Shown here one piece after another: positions 6,221-10,941 of a DNA stretch of 10,941 nucleotides; positions within the stretch are counted from its first letter, which is position 1; every line of letters starts with the position of its first letter. Source of the stretch: Stenotrophomonas sp. GTDB taxonomy: Bacteria > Pseudomonadota > Gammaproteobacteria > Xanthomonadales > Xanthomonadaceae. The stretch covers positions 1-10,941 of the forward strand of contig QFOV01000100.1 in assembly GCA_003248565.1 (NCBI GenBank), read 5' to 3'. The position numbers and the translations under genes were made by a program. The notes under the pieces were generated by a model. The model made no database searches. It was not told the DNA's origin and saw only the letters and a program-made list of their open reading frames with translations.

Positions 6221-8103
6221 TGGATCTCCGCCGGCTGCCGCCCGCGCGGTGGCTGGCGGTGTTGCTGCTGCTCTGCGCGGCAGCGCCCCTGCAGGCGGCA
6301 CTGCGCATCGAGTTGCAGGCAGCCGCACCGGCGCTGGATTCGGCGCAGGTAGTGGCCAGCCAGCAACTGATCGACGATGTACTGGCTCGGATTCCCGCCG
6401 GTATTGAAGCCAGCAGCGCATTGACGCTACAGCTGCGCTGGCGTGACGACCTGCCCGAGCATGTGCAGGGCAGGGCGCGCGGGCGTGAACTTGGTTTGGA
6501 TAAACGCCTGTTGCCACTGTTGTTGCAGGGCGACTCCGCATCTGCGGACGCCTCGGCCCAGGCGTGGCAACAGGCACGTGCCGCGCTGATCCACGAGCTG
6601 GGACATGCGTTGGACCGTTCCGCCATCGGCGGCTGGTCAGCTCAACCGCGCTTTCTGGACCTGGCCGGTTGGCAGCAGCGGCCATTGTGGCCGGGGCGTG
6701 GACGCAACCACTTCAGCCTGCGCAGCCCCGATCGCTACGAGCTGGAGAGCCCGACCGAGTTCTTCGCGGTAAACCTCGAACACTATCTGCTGGACCCGGA
6801 GTACGCCTGCCGGCGTCCGCTTCTGCATGCCTGGTTCGTTGAGAATCTTGGCCCGCCGCGTCAGTTGGATGTGCTGCAGTGCCCGCAGGCCTTGCCGTTC
6901 ATGCAGGCCGGCGAGCAGGAAGGCCTGGCCGATCTGCTCGATCTCGACCCGGCGCGGGTCTACGAAATCGACTACCTGCTGGCCGAAGGCAACGAGAAGC
7001 TGATGAGCCGCTGGGGCCACAGCATGCTGCGGCTGGTGGTGTGCGCGCCGGGCCGTACGCCTGGCCCGGCCTGTCGTATGGATCTGCAATACCACCTGGT
7101 GCTGTCGTTCCGCGCCTTCGTGGGTGATGTGCAGATATCCAGCTGGCGTGGCCTGACCGGGTCCTATCCGTCGCGGCTGTTCGTGCTGCCGCTGAGCCGG
7201 GTGATCGAGGAATACACCAAGGTCGAGCTGCGCGGGGTTTCCTCCACGCCGCTGCGCCTGCAGCGTGATGAGATCAACGCGGTGCTGCAGCAGGCGGCGC
7301 GGCTGCACTGGGACTACGACGGGCGCTATTACTTCATCAGCAACAATTGTGCGGTGGAAACCGGCAAGCTGCTGGGCGATGGGGCGCCGCGGCTTGGCTC
7401 CGCAGATCTGCTGTCGATCACCCCAACCGGTTTGCTGCACAGCCTGCGCGCCGAAGCATTGGCCGATCCGTCACGCGAACGCGCGCAGGCGCTGCGCGGC
7501 GGCTATTACTTCGAGTCGGCGGCCGCCCACTACGCGCTGGTGTTCGAGATCGCCCGCAAAGCGCTGCCATTGCCGGCCGACAACGTGGAGGCATGGCTGG
7601 CACTGCCGCCCGCGCAACGCCGGAGGTGGATGCAGCAGGCTGATGATCAGGTGCTGGCGGCCATGCTGTTGCTGGAGCAGGCTGCGTGGCGACGCGGGGA
7701 GGTGGCGGCAGCCGATGTGCTCAAGCGCAGCCTGCTTGCCGGCGGCAAGCGGTTGCCGGAAATGGCCGACTTCCAGGCGCTGATGGAGCGGTCTGCGGTG
7801 CTGCTGGCGCCGGGCAGCCTGTTGGGGCCGGGGCAGGGTTATGGCATACCCGATGCGGATGAACGAGAGCGCTTGAGCGCCGAGGCCGCCGCCGGGGCTG
7901 GGCCCGCCCGGCAACAATGGAAAGCCCTGCGCGAGGCCGCACTGGCCGCGCTGCCGGGAGCACAGCGCGCGCGGATGGAGCAGATCGAGTCGAACCTACT
8001 GTACCTGCGGCAGCGGCTGCGTTTAGGGTACGGTACGCCATCAGGGGAGGCGGCGGCGCTCGATGAGCGTCGTCCGGATCGGTTTTCAGGAGAGCGCGGT
8101 TGA
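6220..8103 (+). CDS. Exported zincin-like plus DUF4105 (Lnb-like) fusion protein
   Basis: A 627-residue protein with a signal peptide (hydrophobic LAVLLLLCAA, cleavage probably after PLQA at 26), so it acts in the periplasm. Two parts are visible. Residues about 28-225 contain IHELGHALD (H125, E126, H129), a zinc-metalloprotease HExxH motif, and downstream ESPTEFFAVNLEHYL (176-190), whose E180 could be the third zinc ligand as in MtfA or lethal-factor-like zincins. Residues about 245-450 match DUF4105: YEIDYLLAEGNEKLMSRWGHSMLR with H267, and YYFISNNCAVET with C377, a His/Cys pair like thiol enzymes of the NlpC/P60-LRAT type. DUF4105 has been equated with the periplasmic domain of Lnb, a Bacteroides lipoprotein N-acyltransferase; the membrane part of Lnb is not seen here. 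The C-terminal 170 residues are helical and charged. A GTG at 6217 is an alternative start. The substrate is unknown. Confidence 0.85.
   Translation: MDLRRLPPARWLAVLLLLCAAAPLQAALRIELQAAAPALDSAQVVASQQLIDDVLARIPAGIEASSALTLQLRWRDDLPEHVQGRARGRELGLDKRLLPLLLQGDSASADASAQAWQQARAALIHELGHALDRSAIGGWSAQPRFLDLAGWQQRPLWPGRGRNHFSLRSPDRYELESPTEFFAVNLEHYLLDPEYACRRPLLHAWFVENLGPPRQLDVLQCPQALPFMQAGEQEGLADLLDLDPARVYEIDYLLAEGNEKLMSRWGHSMLRLVVCAPGRTPGPACRMDLQYHLVLSFRAFVGDVQISSWRGLTGSYPSRLFVLPLSRVIEEYTKVELRGVSSTPLRLQRDEINAVLQQAARLHWDYDGRYYFISNNCAVETGKLLGDGAPRLGSADLLSITPTGLLHSLRAEALADPSRERAQALRGGYYFESAAAHYALVFEIARKALPLPADNVEAWLALPPAQRRRWMQQADDQVLAAMLLLEQAAWRRGEVAAADVLKRSLLAGGKRLPEMADFQALMERSAVLLAPGSLLGPGQGYGIPDADERERLSAEAAAGAGPARQQWKALREAALAALPGAQRARMEQIESNLLYLRQRLRLGYGTPSGEAAALDERRPDRFSGERG
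8088..8092 (+). promoter_or_regulatory. Shine-Dalgarno AGGAG supporting a TTG start at 8100
   Basis: AGGAG (8088-8092) lies seven bases before TTG at 8100, ideal spacing, inside the last codons of the upstream gene. The TTG overlaps the upstream TGA (TTGA). This is the best ribosome site near any start in the window, and it favours the rare TTG over the ATG at 8133 (residue 12 of the kinase). Confidence 0.7.
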
Positions 8104-9218
8104 TTGGTACTGGGCAGCAGACGGTCGATGCGATGGCCGAGGATGTGTTGAAGCTGCGCTCCTGCGCGATTCTCCAGCTTGACCCTGATGGACAGGTGCT
8201 CAGCTGCAATGCCGGTGTGGCAACGGTATTTGGCTATCCTTGCGAAGAGATCCGCGGGCTGCCGTTCTCGCAGTTGTTCAGCGCCGCCGATACACAGCGC
8301 GGCATAGCCCAGCAGGCCGTGGCGCGCACGCTGCAGCAGGGCAGCGACCAGCTCAGCCTGGCGATGGTACGCAAGGACGGGGGCCGCTTTCGCGCATCGA
8401 TGATTTTGGAGCGGATAGCCGACCAGCGTGGCGTGCGGGTGCTGGTATTGATCCGTGACGTCACCGAGGCATTCCAGACCCAGAAGCGGGTGCGCGAGGC
8501 ACAGGAAGTCGCCCTGCGCGCGCAGCGCCTGGATGCGGTGGGCAAGTTGACCCTGGGCCTGTCGCACGACTTCAACAACCTGCTGTCGGTGATCGGCAAC
8601 AGCCTGGACATGCTGTCGTTGCGCCGCTCCGGCGACGAGAGCGTGCGACGCATCCTGGACATCGCCCACCGAGCGGTTGGGCGTGGCACCCAGTTGACCC
8701 GGCAGATGCTGGCGTTCGGGCGCGGGCAGACCCTGGTGCCGCAGCTGAGCCAGGTGGATGATCTGCTCAATGCGTCGCTGGAGCTCTACCGCCGCGTCTG
8801 CGGCGAAACCATCCAGTTGAACGTGAGCATTGCCGAGCAACTGCCGCCGATTTCGGTGGACGTCGGTCAGCTCGAGGCGGCCTTGTTGAACCTGCTGGGC
8901 AATAGCCGCGATGCCATGCACGGTGTCGGCAAGGTGCTGTTGTCGGCGCGGCTTGAGAGCATCATCGTGCCGTCGGGCGCGGGTGAGGCCGGGCAGTTCG
9001 TCTGCATCTGCGTTGGTGACAGCGGGCCGGGCATCCAGGCCGAGATCCAGGAGAGCGTGTTCGAACCGTTCTTCACCACCAAGAGCGTGGGTGATGGCAG
9101 CGGGCTGGGGCTGAGCCAGGTGTATGGCTTTGCGGCGCAGTCGGGGGGCACGGCGACGATTGGTACCTCCGCGTTGGGTGGGGCGGCGGTGTCGCTGTAT
9201 TTCCCGGTAGTGGCGTAG
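8100..9218 (+). CDS. Soluble PAS-domain sensor histidine kinase
   Basis: A 372-residue signalling kinase without any membrane segment or signal peptide, so it should sense a cytoplasmic cue. A PAS domain covers about 15-125 (AILQLDPDGQVLSCNAG...VLVLIRDVTEAF), then a short coiled linker and a HisKA domain with the phospho-acceptor H156 in LGLSHDFNNLL. The ATPase domain has an N box (LLNLLGNSRDA, N264/N268), G1 box DSGPGI (307-312), F box FEPFFTTK (321-328) and G2 box GSGLGLS (333-339), all intact. Kinases with this HDFNN H-box often carry a C-terminal receiver domain; this one stops after the ATPase domain and there is no response regulator in the window, so its partner is unknown. It overlaps the preceding gene by four bases (TTGA) and appears translationally coupled to it, with a TTG start. 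It is convergent with efpL across a REP pair. Confidence 0.92.
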   Translation: MIGTGQQTVDAMAEDVLKLRSCAILQLDPDGQVLSCNAGVATVFGYPCEEIRGLPFSQLFSAADTQRGIAQQAVARTLQQGSDQLSLAMVRKDGGRFRASMILERIADQRGVRVLVLIRDVTEAFQTQKRVREAQEVALRAQRLDAVGKLTLGLSHDFNNLLSVIGNSLDMLSLRRSGDESVRRILDIAHRAVGRGTQLTRQMLAFGRGQTLVPQLSQVDDLLNASLELYRRVCGETIQLNVSIAEQLPPISVDVGQLEAALLNLLGNSRDAMHGVGKVLLSARLESIIVPSGAGEAGQFVCICVGDSGPGIQAEIQESVFEPFFTTKSVGDGSGLGLSQVYGFAAQSGGTATIGTSALGGAAVSLYFPVVA

Positions 9219-9230
9219 CCGGCTGGTTTT

Positions 9231-9335
9231 GTGGGAGCGGCGTAAGCCGCGAAGCTGGCTATCTACCAAGACACGGCATTCTGGGGATTTCTGGATCTGA
9301 AGCCATATCGGCTTCGCGGCTTACGCCGCTCCCAC
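9231..9335. repeat. REP-type inverted pair (REPIN-like), copy 2
   Basis: The two arms, 9231-9255 and 9311-9335, are exact 25-nt inverted copies headed GTGGGAGCGG, each with an inner GCGGC-GTAA-GCCGC palindrome. The match extends outward through GCTGGTTT(T) on the left and AAACCAGC on the right with one extra T. Compared with copy 1 at 2651-2747, each arm differs at one loop base (GTAA versus GTCA), and the spacer is unrelated. It fills the gap between the convergent kinase and efpL genes and could act as a two-way transcription barrier. Confidence 0.8.
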
Positions 9336-9345
9336 AAACCAGCTG

Positions 9346-9379
9346 CTGCAGCCTCCCACCGTCTGGCGGGAGGCTGCAG
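9346..9379 (-). terminator. Strong hairpin at the 3' end of efpL, terminator-like without U-run
   Basis: A perfect 12-bp stem (CTGCAGCCTCCC at 9346-9357 with GGGAGGCTGCAG at 9368-9379) with a 10-nt loop begins four bases after the efpL stop codon on the minus strand. Its position strongly suggests a transcript end. Only a short TTT occurs downstream on the minus strand (CAGCTGGTTTG), so termination would be inefficient or Rho-assisted. Confidence 0.5.
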
Positions 9380-9383
9380 TCAA

Positions 9384-9950
9384 TCAATCAGCGCGGCCGC
9401 CGAATTCACCGGTGGTGGTGTTCACCAGGATGCGTTCGCCGTTGACGATGTACTCCGGCACCATGATTTCCAGGCCCGTGCTGAGCTTGGCCGGCTTCGG
9501 GCGCTTGGTGGCGGTGCCGCCCTTCAGTTCCGGCGGGGTCTCGATCACTTCCAGGGTCACATGCTGCGGCATCTGCACGGCAACCGGCTGGTCGTCGATG
9601 ACCTGCACGTAGATTCCGGTCAGGCCTTCAGTGATGTAGCCGGCGTCGTCGCCGATGACCTCGGCGTCCAGCGTGTACGGGGTGTAGTCCTCGTCATCCA
9701 TGAACACGAAGGCGTCGCCGTCCATGTAGGAGAAGGTGGACTGGCGGCGCAGCAGCTCGACTTCCGGCAGGTTGTCATCGGCATCGAAGCTGGCATCGAG
9801 CTTGTTGCCGCCCGGCACGCTGTACATGATGAAGCGGAAGCGGACGTTGCCGCCACGGCCCTGCGGCGAGCTGCGCTCGATGTCGCGGATCTGGTAGACG
9901 CCGTTGTTGTACTCGACGACGTTGCCTTTCTTGATGTCGTTGGCTTTCAT
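9384..9950 (-). CDS. efpL: Elongation factor P-like protein EfpL (YeiP)
   Basis: A 188-residue cytoplasmic translation factor of the three-domain EF-P fold, which enters the ribosomal E site and relieves stalling at proline-rich and similar sequences. It is the YeiP/EfpL subtype rather than canonical EF-P: the N-terminus is NDIKKGNVVEYNNG, the domain II block is YVFMD-like (FVFMDDEDYTPYTLD, 81-95), and the tail reads STGLEIMVPEYIVNGERI...GRAD, as in E. coli YeiP. The domain I loop is SSPQGRGGN with R32 at the tip, matching the tip arginine of E. coli EfpL (SPTARG) rather than the modified lysine of canonical EF-P. No EF-P modification gene (epmA, epmB, earP) is present nearby. The ATG at 9950 fits the family N-terminus; the Shine-Dalgarno is weak. 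It ends at a strong hairpin and has its own short upstream region. Confidence 0.93.
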   Translation of the reverse strand: MKANDIKKGNVVEYNNGVYQIRDIERSSPQGRGGNVRFRFIMYSVPGGNKLDASFDADDNLPEVELLRRQSTFSYMDGDAFVFMDDEDYTPYTLDAEVIGDDAGYITEGLTGIYVQVIDDQPVAVQMPQHVTLEVIETPPELKGGTATKRPKPAKLSTGLEIMVPEYIVNGERILVNTTTGEFGGRAD

Positions 9951-9957
9951 AAATGCA

Positions 9958-10083
9958 GGGAATGGGAATAGGGAATCGGGAATGGAAGGTCAACCGCCTT
10001 CCATCCTACGGACAGGCAATGAGGTTCAGGTAATGGTGAAGCGATAGCGGGGTTCAATTCCCCACTCTCTATTCCCCATTCCC
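9958..10083. repeat. GGGAAT-unit repeats in inverted orientation between efpL and the SDR gene
   Basis: The segment 9958-9985 consists of about four GGGAAT-type units of 6-7 bases (GGGAATG, GGAATA, GGGAATC, GGGAATGG). The other end, 10057-10083, holds the complementary ATTCCCC/ATTCCC units, so the two ends could pair imperfectly. Between them is a 7-bp hairpin (TGGAAGG 9983-9989 with CCTTCCA 9997-10003) and a short GGGG-TTCAATT-CCCC hairpin (10049-10063). It contains the 3' end region of the SDR transcript and the efpL promoter region. I recall similar GGGAAT/ATTCCC runs between genes in Xanthomonas relatives. Confidence 0.6.
9965..9993 (-). promoter_or_regulatory. Possible efpL promoter
   Basis: On the minus strand TTGACC (9993-9988, five of six to TTGACA) is followed after exactly 17 bases by TATTCC (9970-9965), a poor -10 that shares only its first three bases with TATAAT. 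Transcription would start close to 9958, giving a very short leader before the ATG at 9950. The -10 and spacer are made of the GGGAAT repeat units. This is a weak prediction. Confidence 0.3.
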
Positions 10084-10090
10084 GGCCCAA

Positions 10091-10861
10091 TTACTTCGGT
10101 GCCAGACGTACCGCACCGTCGAGGCGAATAGTCTCACCGTTGAGGTAGGTATTGCCAACGATGTGGCCGACCAGGCTGGCGAAATCGGCCGGCTGGCCCA
10201 GCCGCGACGGGAACGGGATGGAGGCAGCCAGCGATTCCTGCACGTTCTGCGGCATGCCGTCGACCATCGGGGTCCAGAACACACCCGGCGCGATGGTGAG
10301 TACGCGGATGCCGAAGCGCGACAGCTCGCGTGCCATCGGCAAGGTCATGCCGACCACACCGCCCTTGGAGGCGGAATAGGCGGCCTGGCCGATCTGGCCC
10401 TCATAGGCTGCCACCGAGGCGGTGTTGATGATCACACCGCGCTCGCCGTCGGCGTTGGCCTCGTTGTTCTGCATCAGTTCGGCGGCGGCCTTGGCGACGT
10501 TGAAGCTGCCGACCAGGTTGACCATCACCGTGGTCTGGAAGTTGGCCAGCGGCATCGCCGCTTCGCGGCCGAGCACGCGGCCGGCACCGAGGATGCCGGC
10601 GCAGTTCATCACCACATTCAAACCGCCCAGGAACTCACGCGCGGCAGCCAGATTGGCGGCGACACCGGCTTCGTCGGTGACATTGGTGGTGAAGTAGCGG
10701 GCATTGTCGGCGCCCAGTTCGGCGACCGCAGCGGCGCCTTTTTCATCATTGAGGTCGAACAGGGCGACCTTGCCGCCATTGGCAACCAGGAACTGGGCGA
10801 CGCCGAGGCCGAGGCCAGAGACGCCGCCGGTGATGACGGCACGAACGGAAGACAGCTGCAT
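10091..10861 (-). CDS. SDR-family type-2 3-hydroxyacyl-CoA dehydrogenase (HSD10-like)
   Basis: A 256-residue cytoplasmic short-chain dehydrogenase, likely oxidising 3-hydroxyacyl-CoA with NAD+ in fatty acid or branched-chain amino acid breakdown. The nucleotide-binding motif TGGVSGLG (11-18) is followed by an acidic residue at the end of strand 2 (D36 in LFDLN), which selects NAD over NADP. NCAG (86-89), N115, S149, Y162 and K166 complete the catalytic set. The stretches GVIINTASVAAYEGQIGQAA and PFPSRLGQPADFASLV, and the NGETIRLDGAVR tail, are very close in pattern to the human mitochondrial HSD17B10/HADH2 group rather than to generic SDRs. The start at 10861 has a good ribosome site (AGGA eight bases upstream) and a plausible promoter. 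No neighbouring beta-oxidation gene is in the window, so the acyl chain specificity is open; other alcohol substrates are possible. Confidence 0.92.
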   Translation of the reverse strand: MQLSSVRAVITGGVSGLGLGVAQFLVANGGKVALFDLNDEKGAAAVAELGADNARYFTTNVTDEAGVAANLAAAREFLGGLNVVMNCAGILGAGRVLGREAAMPLANFQTTVMVNLVGSFNVAKAAAELMQNNEANADGERGVIINTASVAAYEGQIGQAAYSASKGGVVGMTLPMARELSRFGIRVLTIAPGVFWTPMVDGMPQNVQESLAASIPFPSRLGQPADFASLVGHIVGNTYLNGETIRLDGAVRLAPK

Positions 10862-10889
10862 CGGAACAATCCTGCTGAGTGATCCGCCG

Positions 10890-10917
10890 ATTCTAGCTGA
10901 TGCCGATCCGCGGCCAG
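10890..10917 (-). promoter_or_regulatory. Probable promoter of the SDR gene
   Basis: On the minus strand TAGAAT (10895-10890, five of six to TATAAT) lies 16 bases after CTGGCC (10917-10912, a weak -35). Transcription would start near 10883, about 20 bases upstream of the ATG and just ahead of the Shine-Dalgarno. The -10 match is the best near this gene; the -35 is poor. Confidence 0.4.
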
Positions 10918-10941
10918 CGGCTGCGGGCAGACCTGTGGCAC

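Noticed and set aside
7839..9269. Minus-strand open frame (476 codons) opposite the PAS kinase and part of the DUF4105 gene
   Set aside because: It spans two well-supported genes and a REP arm in antisense, with low-complexity Arg/Gln/His content.
10048..10064. GGGG-TTCAATT-CCCC hairpin resembling a tRNA T-arm, possible attachment site
   Set aside because: No acceptor stem, anticodon arm or CCA end fits around it and no integrase is present; it is more simply part of the GGGAAT/ATTCCC repeat region.
10163..10882. Plus-strand open frame (239 codons) opposite the SDR gene
   Set aside because: It is an antisense shadow of a complete SDR with all catalytic residues, and has biased composition.

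Overview
The window looks like core chromosome of a Lysobacteraceae (Xanthomonadaceae) gammaproteobacterium, most likely Stenotrophomonas or a close relative. This rests on high G+C, the character of the proteins (SerA, the EF-P-like protein, the HSD10-type dehydrogenase) and the intergenic repeats. Two of those repeats are GTAG-headed palindromes with a GCCGAGC/GCTCGGC stem, the pattern described as SMAG elements in S. maltophilia. There is no phage, integrase, transposase, rRNA, tRNA or CRISPR.

Layout. Positions 1-1907 hold two tandem, minus-strand, closely related APC/CAT-family amino acid permeases separated by a good intrinsic terminator; the second runs off the left edge. A NUDIX hydrolase diverges from them (2096-2641, plus). 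A gene-free stretch (2642-2919) is packed with repeats: a REP-type inverted pair, two SMAG-like palindromes and a C/G-rich hairpin repeat. Then come serA (4161-2920, minus) and, divergent from it across about 200 bp, an FAD-linked D-2-hydroxyacid dehydrogenase of the D-2-hydroxyglutarate type (4366-5754, plus). The pairing makes metabolic sense: SerA-type enzymes can reduce 2-oxoglutarate to D-2-hydroxyglutarate, and the flavoenzyme re-oxidises it, which helps pull serine synthesis forward.

The most unusual part is a compact three-gene unit at 5921-9218 (plus). It encodes a small exported DUF2388-like protein; a 627-residue exported protein joining an HExxH zincin-like domain to a DUF4105 (Lnb-like) domain with a putative His/Cys thiol site; and a soluble PAS-histidine kinase. 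Stops and starts overlap at both junctions, and the kinase appears to start at TTG behind a good Shine-Dalgarno. No function is established for this combination as far as I know, so it is the best candidate for an undescribed system here.

The kinase converges on an EF-P-like gene (efpL/yeiP type, 9950-9384, minus) across a second REP-type inverted pair. The last gene is a type-2 3-hydroxyacyl-CoA dehydrogenase-like SDR (10861-10091, minus). Between it and efpL lies a short region built from GGGAAT-type units in inverted orientation. All functional calls come from reading the translated sequence; no database search was run.
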